Source of the DNA: Protonemura montana
Lineage: Eukaryota > Arthropoda > Insecta > Plecoptera > Nemouridae
DNA length: 64,000 bases
NCBI GenBank assembly: GCA_947568835.1
Contig: OX387608.1
Coordinates: 17,084,535 to 17,148,534 of the forward strand
Reading direction: 5' to 3'
The notes under the pieces were generated by a model, which was given only the letters and a program-made list of their open reading frames with translations, made no database searches and had not been told where the DNA came from. Below are positions 23,791 to 35,864 of the stretch, in pieces. Numbering within the stretch: the first letter of the stretch is position 1; the number at the start of each line of letters is the position of its first letter. The translations under genes were made by a program, and so were the position numbers.

Positions 23791-24137
23791 TAGATCAAGT
23801 AGACATGAGTCTGGAAACAAAAATGATGTTAATTTGCAGAAGACGCAATTTAACACTCGCTACTCCACTGAAATGGCCACGTTCTGTTTCTCATAAATAG
23901 CAACTTAACAGTCCCCAATTCAAGATAAAATCACATGACCTTTGTCCCCAGCTGGAAGCAACCTTGTACGGGACCCCCCCCCCCCTCTCCTTTATCACCC
24001 CCTCCCCTTGAACCGTGATAAAAACCACACAAATCTACACCCTATTTCAGAATCCTCTCACCGACTTCTCTATCTCCGATCCCCGGGCTTCCATATCTCA
24101 ATCCTTTCACTGGTCAACGCATCGCTCTGTTCTTGTC

Positions 24138-24756
24138 TAACACCGTTGAGTGCGCAGGTTCTAGGTAGAGACAGAACGTTAATGTTAAACCGTTGAGTGT
24201 GCAGGTTCTAGGTAGAGACAGAACGGTAATGTTAAACCGTTGAGTGTGCAGGCTCTAGGTAGAGACAGAACGTTAATGTTAAACCGTTGAGTGTGCAGGT
24301 TCTAGGTAGAGACAGAACGTTAATGTTAAACCGTTGAGTGTGCAGGTTCTAGGTAGAGACAGAACGTCAATGTTACAGTCTCTGAGTGAAAGATGGCCGC
24401 CAAATGACTACCTTACCGACAAAAATGCAGAGTACCGGAACATCACGTTAAGTGGAGCCACTGTCGTATGAAATTTAATTTCGATATTTCTCGTAGGTTA
24501 ACTAGCTTTTGAATATCGTTACGTGTATATCAATCGTTGAGGTAAACATTGATGGAGATTTTTTAAGCATGAAAAGTCACAAAAGCGAGTAACCTACGAG
24601 AAATATCGAAATTAAATTTCATACGACAGTGGCTCCACTTAACGTGATGTTCCGGTACTCTGCATTTTTGTCGGTAAGGTAGTCATTTGGCGGCCATCTT
24701 TTACGCAGAGACTGTTACATTGACGTTGAAACTCTACCTAGAACCTACACACAACG
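24138..24756. mobile_element. Foldback element with tandem repeats in one arm
   Basis: Arms of about 140 bp (24365-24502 and 24587-24725) are near-perfect inverted copies, including GATGGCCGCCAAATGACTAC and its complement, around about 85 bp of centre. The left arm is extended outward by about five copies of a 46-47-bp unit (ACCGTTGAGTGTGCAGGTTC ...). The right arm has a single diverged unit. The same element, as one arm plus centre, lies at 2348-2958. No coding capacity; a foldback-type MITE. Confidence 0.85.
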
Positions 24757-25218
24757 CTAGCACATTACATAGGGCATCGCTCTGTCCTTGTTCCACTCAC
24801 ACGGGTCCTTATCTCCCATCCTTCTTCGCCAGCGCTATTCAGCGCGTTATCGCGGCTCGCTCTGTCTCCTTTAATCGTACTATAATCCCATTTGTTGTCT
24901 CCCCGTGTAAAACGTGCGGCGACAAATTGCCACCGGGTTTTATGACGTCACACAATGCGTCGTTAAACGGCGACGTGAGCAAGGGGTGGACAAATCTTGG
25001 GCGGGGCTTGAGACGATCGCTTGGTTGAAGTTGCCAATTCTTGGTCTGAATTATTTATTTATTTATTATTATTTATTAGTTAAGATAAAACACAGTAACA
25101 GAATGTCACCAGGATTTAGCGGCCATATTTGATCGCATGGTAACAGGTCAATGAGAATGAAATATCGACAATAAAATCACAAATAATTATTTTTTTGTAA
25201 AATACATTTGACTTAACT
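24757..25218. other. Unique spacer
   Basis: No feature was recognised apart from an ATTT-rich stretch near 25043-25080. Confidence 0.6.
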
Positions 25219-25727
25219 CAGTGGTGTAGACGAGGGTATACGCCGTATACCCAAAAACCTTTTTGACACCGAGTTTATACCCAAAAAAAAATATACATGG
25301 TAAACTCCCAATAAATACTCTTTGCAAAGCTTTAAAATGTGTTTTGCAACGAAAATTCTTAATCTCCCTACAACCTGTACTAAAAAAACTTGAAAAGCAA
25401 AGTTTATCCCAAAAAGTGGGAAGTCTGTATATAGTAGTGGTTCGTATGATCTGGATGGGTATGCAATGGTTTTTTCCAAGCAGTCAACGTACTCATTCAA
25501 CCCACCCTAGGAAAGCGCGATTGCAGCTACCCCAACACCAAGTAGTAGTTTTAGTGTTGATAAGAATGAACTATCTATCAACTATAACTAGTGAATAGAC
25601 TAAAGGTAAAGAATTAGAAACACCCCACCACCCCTTACCTAACCTAGTGATGACCACGGCATTTGGAACTCACAGCCTGATAACCCAGCGTATACCAAAC
25701 AAAAATAACTGAATGACTACACCACTG
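25219..25727. mobile_element. hAT-like nonautonomous element (MITE), 509 bp
   Basis: Terminal inverted repeats CAGTGGTGTAGAC and the complement of GACTACACCACTG end at 25727. Flanking 8-mers ACTTAACT (25211-25218) and ACTAAACT (25728-25735) differ at one base and fit the 8-bp target duplication of hAT elements. GGTATACGC occurs subterminally at both ends. Internal frames do not resemble a transposase. Confidence 0.8.
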
Positions 25728-26365
25728 ACTAAACTCTCTTGTATTTCCAAAAAGAGACATGCAAGGTTTGCGCCATTAGGAAAAGCAAAACGCTGCTCGT
25801 ATGGAAAGATATGGAAAGATTTATGCACAAATATTGATAAGTTTTCTCTCTTTTAAACGTTAATTATTTATGAAATTATATAAAATTCCGACAACAATTG
25901 AAGACTTTCTTGTTAGGTGTTAAATCTATTTCGATTTGTTGAAGAATTTAAGCGATATTTAACAGCTTCTTGCTTGAATTCTACTCAGAAAGAGAAAGTT
26001 GAAAAGCGACCGTTAATCCGGCAGAGTTGATCGCTACAATTTGAAAGATGGAACGCTAGTGTCACCGCCTGCTAGAGTTGAACCAGCATTCTCTGAAAAC
26101 CAGAGTCGATGGACAAATATATGCACGAGTCGGCGCTTTCATCACACGACGCCGAACGGCGCCAGTAGAAAATGTTACCAGAATTTATAGAAAAAAAAAA
26201 AAAACACTCCGAATAACAAAACGTGTTGTCATTTCTATTTGTTGTCGTGGAAACCAGTTTTGTGTAAACAATTTGATCTGCGTTGAGCGATGAAATGTTC
26301 GTAATATAGTTGTAACTTTATTCAATTATCAGACTCGTGAATTGGGAAGGTAAAGTGGCTAAAAC
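25728..26365. other. Unique spacer
   Basis: Nothing recognised beyond the target duplication at its left edge and an A-run near 26190. Confidence 0.6.
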
Positions 26366-27172
26366 GTGACCATCATACACGTGACCATCATACACATGAC
26401 CATCATACACATGACCATCATAAACATGACCATCATACACACGACCATCATACACGTGACCATCATACACATGACCATCATACACATGACCATCACACAC
26501 ATGACTATCATACACATGACCATCATACACACGACCATCATACACATGACCATCATACACGTGACCATCATACACATGACCATCATACACATGACCATCA
26601 TACACATGATCATCATACACATGACCATCATACACATGACCATCATACACATGACCATCATACACATGACCATCATACACATGACCATCATACACATGAC
26701 CATCATACACATGACCATCATACACATGACCATCATACACATGACCATCATACACATGACCATCATACACATGACCATCATACACATGACCATCATACAC
26801 ATGACCATCATAAACATGACCATCATAAACATGACCATCATACACATGACCATCATACACATGACCATCATACACATGACCATCATACACATGACCATCA
26901 TACACATGACCATCATACACATGACCATCATACACATGACCATCATACACATGACCATCATACACATGACCATCATACACATGACCATCATACACATGAC
27001 CATCATACACATGACCATCATACACATGACCATCATACACATGACCATCATACACATGACCATCATACACATGACCATCATACACATGACCATCATACAC
27101 ATTACCATCATACACATGACCATCATACACATGACCATCATACACATGACTATCATACACATGACCATCATA
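26366..27172. repeat. 15-bp minisatellite, second locus, derived from the 5S SINE
   Basis: About 54 copies of TGACCATCATACACA. The right edge passes straight into the 3' part of the composite SINE (GGCTACGTGCCGGCACCGGG), so the modules normally between are deleted. Diverged copies (CACACGACC, TAAACATGACC) cluster in the left third, and the right two thirds are nearly uniform. Confidence 0.96.
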
Positions 27173-27302
27173 CGGCTACGTGCCGGCACCGGGTTTCCTC
27201 TCCTCCCTTCTAGGCTAGGTTAGATTCATCATCATCCACTCATTCACCGACGCCATTAGACCTGTGCCGCATGACCAGATGTCAAAACAGTGCTAAGTTT
27301 AA
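27173..27302 (+). mobile_element. 3' tail of the composite 5S SINE
   Basis: GGCTACGTGCCGGCACCGGG, CTAGGCTAGGTTAGATTCAT, CACTCATTCACCGACGCCAT and TGTCAAAACAGTGCTAAGTT match the tail of the copies at 56281-56980 and 58603-59251. Confidence 0.9.
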
Positions 27303-28782
27303 CTCAAGAAACTAAAAAAGGAATACTTTTATAAGCGATTTACAAATATAGATGGTTAATTTCCTTCTACAAAATCTTGAATGTTTTTGCTCTTCACTTT
27401 TGACTTAGGTAATTTATAAAATGTTTGAAGATCATGAATTGTATGTTGTTTTCTTATCCCAGCCAAACATTCTCACTGGAGTCAAGTCTATTACACAACT
27501 GTCACATGGTTCATTCCGTTCAAATCTTATAATAATTATGATGATTGTTTTGAATGCTCTGGTGTCTACTCGATGTCTAACTCAGTTGAATAAGTTTCTG
27601 TCATCTGAAAATACTTCACCAACAACCGCAATATCTACCTTCACAACCCACGGTCATAGCGAGGACATTTGTAAAATATATTAAATCTTATTTCAATTGC
27701 AAAAACTTGCAAAGTACAAAGTATTTCATTATTAAAAAACACTAATAAACTTTCAAAAATGTATAAAACTTAACTTTAAACTTGACTTGACCCATCGTCA
27801 GCTTTCTGTCAGAGTCTTCTGCCCAAAAGCATTAAAGATATCAAAGAGTTTAAATCCTTTACACAAAGGATAGGTACATGCAAAGATATCCATATGTCTT
27901 TACTTGGATATATTTATATTTATAAAAATATAGGCGTTTTAAAGCATGAGCGAATTCGACCAAAAGCAAATTCAATCTCGTGACGTTTTATGTCCAAAGC
28001 TTACTTTGATTGTTAACTTGTATGCAATTGTAATTTCTAAAAGTAAGTACACAGCATTTAATTAAGTTGACAAAGTTTAACCAAATATTAAACCTAAAAT
28101 ATTGAACTTTATCCTCGGACAATGTTTTTAAATAACTCAAGTAACGCAGATAATAAATCAAATACATAAACCTCTTCCTGAGCGACGTTGTTTCCAGACT
28201 GTCATGGTTATGTCAAGCATCTCGTTGCCACTAGCAACCAATTTGTTTGCCTTGTCAACAGCTGTTGCCAAGGAAAGAAGCTTCCCTAATTACTGGTAGT
28301 TTTAACAAATCTAGAAAGATACTAATTGGTACGATCAGCAAGATTCGGGGCTCGCGACTATTTCTGAACTGACAAACTGAACGTGATCTTTGTTTTCTCC
28401 CAAGAGACCGAGAACTGTTTCTCAGAGATTTTTAAATAACAAGAAGGCGGTGAAATTGACGGGCATTTTGTTGAAACTTCACTAATCTTACAAAGCGTTG
28501 TCTTTGTTTGTCGCTATTTCTTTGTTATCTAGATGTGTATTTTTATTTTTGACGATTCAACATTATTTAACTCTTCGAATGTAAGTAACAATAGAAAGAT
28601 TAGCGACCGACCATTTTGTCCACGTGGCCATTGAATTAACATCTCATTCCAGAGTTGCTACGATCTCGTTCATACGAGTCACCTCGGCCTCTTCCCCCCT
28701 CGTGGGAGTCCCTCATCCCAACCACAGCAATAACTGGAATATAAGTGTCCGGATAGCTCACACTCACTGCATCTCATCTCAT
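27303..28782. other. Unique AT-rich spacer with a decayed tRNA-SINE tail
   Basis: At about 27682-27790, TCTTATTTCAATTGCAAAAA ... TTTCATTATTAAAAAACACT resembles the 3' tail of the tRNA SINE on the minus strand, heavily diverged. The rest is unrecognised. Confidence 0.5.
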
Positions 28783-29614
28783 CATGTGAATTATGGTCAC
28801 CCATCCAATACCTGACCCAGCGCAGTGTTGACTAACTTTCATCCCTCCAACCTCTCTCCCGAACAGAACTGGTCATGTGTATGATGGTCACTCATCCAAT
28901 ACCTGACCCAGTGCAGTGTTGCTTAACTTTCATCCGTCCAACCTCTCTCCCGAACAGAACTGGTCATGTGTATGATGGTCACCCATCCAATACCTGACTC
29001 AGCGCAGTGTTGCTTAACTTTCATCCCTCCAACCTCTCTCCCGAACAGAACTGGTCATGTGTATGATGGTCACCCATCCAATACCTGACCCAGCGCAGTG
29101 TTGCTTAACTTTCATCACTCCAACCTCTCTCCCGAACAGAACTGGTCATGTGTATGATGGTCACTCATCCAATACCTGACCCAGCGCAGTGTTGCTTAAT
29201 TTTCATCCCTCCAACCTCTCTCCCGAACAGAACTGGTCATGTGTATGATGGTCACCCATCCAATACCTGACCCAGTGCAGTGTTGCTTAACTTTCATCCC
29301 TCCAACCTCTCTACCGAACAGAACTGGTCATGTGTATGATGGTCACCCATACAATACCTGACCCAGCGCAGTGTTGCTTAACTTTCATCCCTTCAACCTC
29401 TCTCCAGAACAGAACTGGTCATGTGTATGATGGTCACCCATACAATACCTGACCCAGTGCAGTGTTGCTTAACTTTCATCCCTCCAACCTCTCTCCCGAA
29501 CTGAACTGGTCATGTGTATGATGGTCACTTATCCAATAGTTGACCCAGCGCAGTGTTGCTTAACTTCGGTGATCTAACGAGAACCGGTGTTTCCAACACG
29601 ACAAACCGTTCGGT
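28783..29614 (-). mobile_element. 5S-SINE 91-bp array with intact head
   Basis: On the minus strand: head ACCGAACGGTTTGTCGTGTT ... CGGTTCTCGTTAGATCACCG, then about nine 91-bp 5S modules, ending inside a module at the left. It is followed on the genomic right by TTATAAATAAATAAATAAC. The SINE body is absent. Confidence 0.92.
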
Positions 29615-30381
29615 TATAAATAAATAAATAACTAACCACTTTCCCGGGCCCCGACTTTTAGGTCCCTGGCTCGATTGCCGGATGATCATTGTGCTTGTTA
29701 TGTCACTTGCCATAAATTAGACAATTTAAAAAATGGTTATTCACAAAAAAATATACTAAAGTGAAGAGAATGAGAATGCAATATGGCGCATACCTTGTCA
29801 CAGTGTAATTGCACAGTAACATTACCATCCGTTTTGTCTAAACGACCTGGAACTCAACGCTACCTGGCGTTGGGACTCAGTAACTCACACCGAGTTCTCT
29901 AATAAAAGCAACTTGAATGCACTTCTACACATAATTAAACTCACTCCTCTCGTCTCGTGACGTTAGAACCAAGCGTTAGTTCACATTTCCAGCGCCAGGC
30001 TTTGTATGTTTCTCTGCGCTCTAAAGCTTGGATTCAAACTAGAGCTGAATTCAAAACAAAAGAAAACTACTGACAATATAATTGGATGAACACTGTGGCA
30101 GTGAATCGAAAGCCATTCATCAAAAGCGAAGCCAATGTACAAAAAACAGCAGAGAAATGCACGCAATCTGATGGCAAAGTCCGGACAAAACCAGTTAGAA
30201 AATAACGAGGTGATGTTTATTTTGAAACGATGATATTGTTGCGGTGCTTTATCAAGATCGCCCGATTCGTTTGTTTCGTTTATTTTTAATCATTCCTGCG
30301 CTATATTTCCCAAGAGATCGTTAACATCTGCAAGCTTTTGTTTCAAAAAGTCGGCCATTTTTTTACCAGCTATAAAAGCTC
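29615..30381. other. Unique spacer
   Basis: Nothing recognised. Confidence 0.6.
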
Positions 30382-32010
30382 TGAGTTGGCAACAATGCTG
30401 AGATGGTCGAGTCGAGACGGGTTGAAATGTTGACACCTGACAAGATGGACATGAATCGAACAAAGACCCTCCTGATGGGAAGGGGTGGGGGTAGGTACGT
30501 GAGTTGGCAACACAGCTTAGATGGTCGAGTCGAGACGGGTTGAAATGTTGACACCTGACAAGATGGACATGAATCGAACAAAGACCCTCCTGATGGGAAG
30601 GGGTGGGGGTAGGTACGTGAGTTGGCTACACAGCTTAGATGGTCGAGTCGAGACGGGTTGCAATGTTGACACCTGACAAGATGGACATGAATCGAACAAA
30701 GACCCTCCTGATGGGAAGGGGTGGGGGTAGGTACGTGAGTTGGCAACACTGCTTAGATGGTCGAGTCGAGACGGGTTGAAATGTTGACACCTGACAAGAT
30801 GGACATGAATCGAACAAAGACCCTCCTGATGGGAAGGGGTGGGGGTAGGTACGTGAGTTGGCAACACAGCTTAGATGGTCGAGTCGAGACGGGTTGAAAT
30901 GTTGACACCTGACAAGATGGACATGAATCGAACAAAGATCCTCCTGATGGGAAGGGGTGGGGGTAGGTACGTGAGTTGGCAACACAGCTTAGATGGTCGA
31001 GTCGAGACGGGTTGAAATGTTGACACCTGACAAGATGGACATGAATCGAACAAAGACCCTCCTGATGGGAAGGGGCGAGGGTAGGTACGTGAGTTGGCAA
31101 CACAGCTTAGATGGTCGAGTCGAGACGGGTTGAAATGTTGACACCTGACAAGATGGACATGAATCAAACAAAGACCCTCCTGATGGGAAGGGGTGGGGGT
31201 AGGTACGTGAGTAGGCAACACAGCTTAGATGGTCGAGTCGAGACGGGTTGAAATGTTGACACCTGATAAGATGGACATGAATCGAACAAAGACCCTCCTG
31301 ATGGGAAGGGGTGGGGGTAGGTACGTGAGTTGGCAACACTGCTTAGATGGTCGAGTCGAGACGGGTTGAAATGTTGACACCTGACAAGATGGACATGAAT
31401 CGAACAAAGACCCTCCTGATGGGAAGGGGTGGGGGTAGGTACGTGAGTTGGCAACACAGCTTAGATGGTCGAGTCGAGACGGGTTGAAATGTTGACACCT
31501 GACAAGATGGACATGAATCGAACAAAGACCCTCCTGATGGGAAGGGGCGAGGGTAGGTACGTGAGTTGGCAACACAGCTTAGATGGTCGAGTCGAGACGG
31601 GTTGAAATGTTGACACCTGACAAGATGGACATGAATCAAACAAAGACCCTCCTGATGGGAAGGGGTGGGGGTAGGTACGTGAGTAGGCAACACAGCTTAG
31701 ATGGTCGAGTCGAGACGGGTTGAAATGTTGACACCTGATAAGATGGACATGAATCGAACAAAGACCCTCCTGATGGGAAGGGGTGGGGGTAGGTACGTGA
31801 GTTGGCAACACTGCTTAGATGGTCGAGTCGAGACGGGTTGAAATGTTGACACCTGACAAGATGGACATGAATCGAACAAAGACCCTCCTGATGGGAAGGG
31901 GTGGGGGTAGGTACGTGAGTTGGCAACACAGCTTAGATGGTCGAGTCGAGACGGGTTGAAATGTTGACACCTGATAAGATGGACATGAATCGAACAAAGA
32001 CCCTCCTGAT
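30382..32010. repeat. 118-bp satellite with 472-bp higher-order repeat
   Basis: About 13.8 copies of a 118-bp unit (GAGTTGGCAACACAGCTTAG ... GGTCGAGTCGAGACGGGTTG ... GGGAAGGGGTGGGGGTAGGT). Rare variants recur exactly 472 bp apart (four units): GGCGAGGGT near 31075 and 31547, AATCAAAC near 31163 and 31635, GAGTAGGC near 31210 and 31682. A four-unit block was therefore duplicated. Confidence 0.95.
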
Positions 32011-32283
32011 GTCGCTGCTTTAGCCTGCGACTCGATGTCTTTTAAAACGCTACCCTTCTGCTGAATGCGTTCTCAGTCTCCTTCTCAGAATGAAATGAGG
32101 TGTAGGTTTAAACAAAATGGCGACAGAATCCAGGTGACCAGCATGCTTCTCCAGTTTAACACTAGAACTAGGGATGCCTCATTAAATGCTAACTCCTTTT
32201 ATTCCCGAGCTGATTTGTGATTTTGCCCACTCCATAGAACACACTGCTGCTGGACACAAAAGGATTAAAATTTTCCAAACTAA
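32011..32283. other. Unique spacer
   Basis: Nothing recognised. Confidence 0.55.
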
Positions 32284-32465
32284 ATGAAATCTTATTTAAA
32301 TTACAAACGCTTGCAATGCGCGGGTTATTTAAATATTATCAACTCTAGAACCGTCTCAAAAAGTGATGCCCAAACGGGGACTCAAACCCCGATCTCCACC
32401 TATCGCGGGTGTTGCTCTAACTAATTCAGCTACTTGGACACTGGCTTTTTGAGACGATTTTAGTG
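32284..32465 (-). mobile_element. tRNA-derived SINE, single unit
   Basis: On the minus strand: GTCTCAAAAAGCCAGTGTCC, AAGTAGCTGAATTAGTTAGA, CGGGGTTTGAGTCCCCGTTT, GGGCATCACTTTTTGAGACG, then TTGCAAGCGTTTGTAATTTA. The acceptor stem (GTCCAAG with TTTGGGC), D arm and T arm can all pair. This copy shows the unexpanded state of the family. Confidence 0.9.
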
Positions 32466-32760
32466 TTTTTTAGTGTAGTTTAGTGTAGTTTTGTTTAGTA
32501 TTATAGTGTTCACATAATCAAACTCTATGCCTCTGCACCAAGCTTTGTTCACAAAGAGCAATGAATTCTTTTCAAACACTCAGACCCACTCTTAGAGGTT
32601 CATATCTAGTTATTCCACTGCACTTTTAGGCTCTCTAGCCAGGTTCAAGGTTCGACTTTTAGCCCCTCAGCCCGAGCCAAGATCTAGCCCCTCCCCCCTC
32701 AGCCCCGTAGTTCCTGACTCCAACTAACAGCGTGCGCGTGCGTGTGGTGTTTGTTTGCAG

Positions 32761-32910
32761 CATGTGATTGCCACCCGATTGGCGCTTCGGGCAAAACGTG
32801 CAACCAAACGACCGGCCAATGTCCGTGCAAGGACGGGGTCACTGGCACCACGTGCAACCGGTGTGCCAAGGGATATCAGCAGAGTCGATCGCACATAGCC
32901 CCGTGCATCA
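32761..32910 (+). CDS. Net: Netrin exon: laminin-type EGF repeat LE3
   Basis: This 150-bp exon encodes the third laminin EGF repeat of netrin. The frame begins with a codon completed across the intron (G|CA, Ala) and reads [20 protein letters not shown], then [21 protein letters not shown] and IAPCI, with eight cysteines. The acceptor is TTTGTTTGCAG, ending at 32760, after a GT-rich stretch. The donor is A|GTAGGT at 32911. Both introns are phase 1. The preceding intron is about 14.8 kb and filled with tandem arrays. A 112-bp direct repeat begins about 19 nt after the donor. Similarity to netrins across animals is strong enough that no other laminin-family gene is likely. Confidence 0.97.
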
Positions 32911-32928
32911 GTAGGTCATCCTTCACTG

Positions 32929-33392
32929 TCTTAGTACCTAGCTAGCATCTGTATCAGGATCCCAGCAGCAAGCAGTAGCAGGCTCTCAGAAGATTACCAT
33001 AGTATTGCATCTGTATCAGGGTCTCAGCAAAGTCCCATTATATTATTACCTAGCTAGCAATTCTATCAGGATCCCAGCAGCAAGCAGTAGCAGGCTCTCA
33101 GAAGATTACCATCTGTATTGCATCTGTATCAGGGTCTCAGCAAACTCCCATTATATTATTGCCTAGCTAGCAGTTCTATCAGGATCTCAGCTGCAAGCAG
33201 TAGCAGGATATCAGAATATTACCATCTGTATTGCATCTGTATCAGGGTCTCAGCAAACTCCCATTATATTATTACCTAGCTAGCAATTCTATCAGGATCC
33301 CAGCTGCAAGCAGTAGCAGGCTCTCAGAAGATTACCATCTGTATTGCATCTGTATCAGGATCTCAGCAAACTCCCATTATATTATTACCTAG
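32929..33392. repeat. 112-113-bp direct repeat, four copies
   Basis: Units of 112-113 bp carry AGCAGTAGCAGGCTCTCAGA, then ATTGCATCTGTATCAGG, then CTCCCATTATATTATTACCT. They begin about 19 nt after the LE3 exon donor. Copies have diverged by several percent. Confidence 0.88.
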
Positions 33393-33784
33393 CGCTACAA
33401 ATTTGGCAGCTCCTTGGATCTGTGATTACCATCAGCGATCTCAGTGCAAATTGGCCATTAAATCTGGGTTCGGTTTTTTGTCAACACGTCACATTTAAAG
33501 CCAAACACATTGAGTTGGTATCAAAGTTTTGCATGTGTGTGTGTGACAATACCGAACGGAAGCGTTATGGCCGCCTAGTCTCTCCACCCAATCACAATGT
33601 CTGTAGCTAATCAAGATGGTAGTCATTTGCAGCTAAATTTACTTCAGAACGTGGTCTCGGTCATTAAGCCCGAGCAATTTAAGTCAATAATCCAATTAGA
33701 GTCATTTTGTTGTGTAAAAATAACTGCTAGCCCAAAGCCCGGTAGTAGAACGTAAAAACGTACTAACGCGACTGTTGTTATGAT
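33393..33784. other. Unique intron sequence
   Basis: Nothing recognised. Confidence 0.55.
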
Positions 33785-33945
33785 GTTTTGCTCTGTTGGG
33801 ACGAGGTTTGCTGCCCTAGAAAGGGTCTCACGTCTCGACGTTGAACGAGGGACAGCTCGTCATCTCCTGCAGATGACAAGACGTGCTTCGTCGAAACGTC
33901 GAGACCCTTTCTAGGGCAGCAAACCTCTTCAAAGCAGAGCAAAAC
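33785..33945. mobile_element. Foldback element with CGAAACGTCGAGA core
   Basis: Arms 33785-33840 and 33897-33945 are inverted copies (GTTTTGCTCTG ... AGGTTTGCTGCCCTAGAAAG ... GGTCTC). The centre holds nested stems: ACGAG/CTCGT, CATCT/AGATG and GACG/CGTC directly before GAAACGTC. CAGATGA, stem, GAAAC resembles a hammerhead core with one base changed. I infer only a possible relation to Penelope-like elements. Confidence 0.65.
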
Positions 33946-34821
33946 CGAAGAACAAATCAAAACATGGCTCTGAAAACAACCACTCAATAGCTACTGTTTC
34001 ATCTGGTGGTTTTGCCTGTGACCTGAGACCTGATGGTAAACGCATACCCTTCGTCTGGCCCCACGTTGACCATTGCTTGCCGGGGGAAGGCGTTGATCAT
34101 CGACCGACTTCACCAGTGCGAGTCCAAAACTTGACAAGCTTGTAATGTAGAAGCACAGAATTCAGTTTAGAACAGAATACATAAAACATTCTGAATTTCT
34201 AAGAAAGTCAATTCACTGGTAATTCAATTTGAAAAATCAACATGAAAACCTCTTGTGATAGAAGTTATTTTTTAAAATATATTTTGAAAGTATCGAGTAG
34301 ATTCAAGAGCAATTTATCCTTCCCATATGCAGCCTAGATCTTGTAAAAAAAGTTTAGATTTGTAGTTTTGACCGAAATATTTGGTCCAGCCAGATCGGAG
34401 TACCCCAAGGATTGTTGATTACAAACGCCTTCCCCCGAGTCTAGTTCTGGTCGCTACGTTTGTTTCCCACCTTCTTTCTCTCTCTCTGTGTCACTTGTTC
34501 TAGCTGAATCTTGTGAGTTCTCTTTCTTTCCGTAGTTTCCCTTCTTAGCGTAGCTTTGCACTAACCCCAGATATTAGCAGTGGGACAAAAGGTGCTCCGT
34601 AGAAACCAAGCTAACAGCACGCCACTGGCAAGAACTCGAAGTTCAACGTGTTCAACGCCCTCGTATGTTGGGGCATCAAAACGACGACCAAATACCTTTA
34701 AGATATTCCATTATAATTAGAAAAAAAATATATTTCTGCCAATATTTTCGATATGTGCTCTTTTGAGTTCCAGAAATTAAGCAACACTGAATAACCTCCA
34801 ATGCTTAACCTGAATCTTCAG
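33946..34821. other. Intron sequence with an inverted pair and a decayed 5S fragment
   Basis: CGGGGGAAGGCGTTGATC near 34081 is mirrored by GATTACAAACGCCTTCCCCCG near 34418, a loose inverted pair about 340 bp apart. Near 34773, AAATTAAGCAACACTG is a short 5S-module remnant. The 3' splice site of the linker exon closes the interval. Confidence 0.5.
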
Positions 34822-34923
34822 AGATCCCGAGGATTTCGGCCATCCAAGCGACGGCCGGCGTCGATGACAACGACGCCGACGACGAGGGCGGCACCGGTGG
34901 AGGGGAGGGAGCCGCGGGGAGGG
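34822..34923 (+). CDS. Net: Netrin exon: linker between LE3 and the C345C domain
   Basis: This 102-bp exon joins in phase 1 (A|AG, Lys), so LE3's IAPCI continues as KIPRISAIQAT, the usual netrin motif after LE3. It then runs into a low-complexity acidic and Gly-rich stretch (GVDDNDADDEGGTGGGEGAAGR). Linkers between the EGF arm and the C345C domain vary widely among netrins, so the composition is not surprising. The acceptor is CTTCAG ending at 34821. The donor is G|GTAAGT at 34924, with a second in-register GTAAGT 4 nt further on that would shift the frame. The G at 34923 plus AC of the next exon makes Asp. The exon is GC-rich compared with its AT-rich introns. Confidence 0.88.
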
Positions 34924-35864
34924 GTAAGTAAGTCAACCACCCCCCAACCCCCCTAACCACCCCCCACCCCCCTACTCTAATTGAAACTAAACGTCAACAG
35001 ACTGATTCGACTCGCATGCCCAGTCCGTTACACGTTGTCTTTATAAGGGTACGTTTTAAAAATAGTCAGTTAAAAAGATAACCAGCCGTTTAAACTCATC
35101 TCCATGGCAACAGCCAATCGTTAACTTTCACTAACATTTCAATCGCGCGTGATTTTTTGAACAAAACATTGAAAGACAAGAGGGACGATTAGTTGCCGTG
35201 ACTCTCACCAGGTCGCGTTACGACTCTAGTTTTTAAAAAGCTTTCAAGTCAAAGATAAAAAAAAAACTATTGCAGGGTAATTATTTGTGTAATTGTTAAA
35301 CCACGTGATCTGATCGTCAACTTAACAACTTAACGACGCACTTTTTAACAACGCTCAGAAAATAGAAAAGTTCAGTTCGAAAAACAGCGCAGATTTTGGG
35401 GCAAAACGATTTAACGGGCCGTTAGTTTTGTTTTCAATGGAAAATAAAAATAAAAGTCCTCAAAGAACCTGACTTCAGTCCAGTCAGGTCGCTTTGTTCT
35501 CAAAGCAACCAACTAAACAAGAACTGGATTGTATTTCAAGTACATTCAGTACACAATGTACTTAAATATTTGTTTTCAAACCACATTTAGAGCTTTTCAA
35601 GTACGGAAATTTATCTTCGCTAAACAAATAATTTTACAAAATAAGTTTGAAAATTCTTTTGATAAACATTGACTACCAAATATATTGGTTCTTAAGTATT
35701 TTTTTTGAAAACAAAACAAAAATTCAGTAACTTTACAAGTATTTACCAAATTATGAGTAAGAAAAACTGCGTAATAAGAAAGAAAAAATGGCTGCCGTTT
35801 CGGCGAACTCTGATGAAGCCTTAACACGTTTCATGGCGAATTCAACAATAAGAATCGAATGCAT
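34924..35864. other. Start of the 16-kb netrin intron
   Basis: A C-rich tract lies at 34936-34975. Otherwise AT-rich and unrecognised. Confidence 0.6.
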
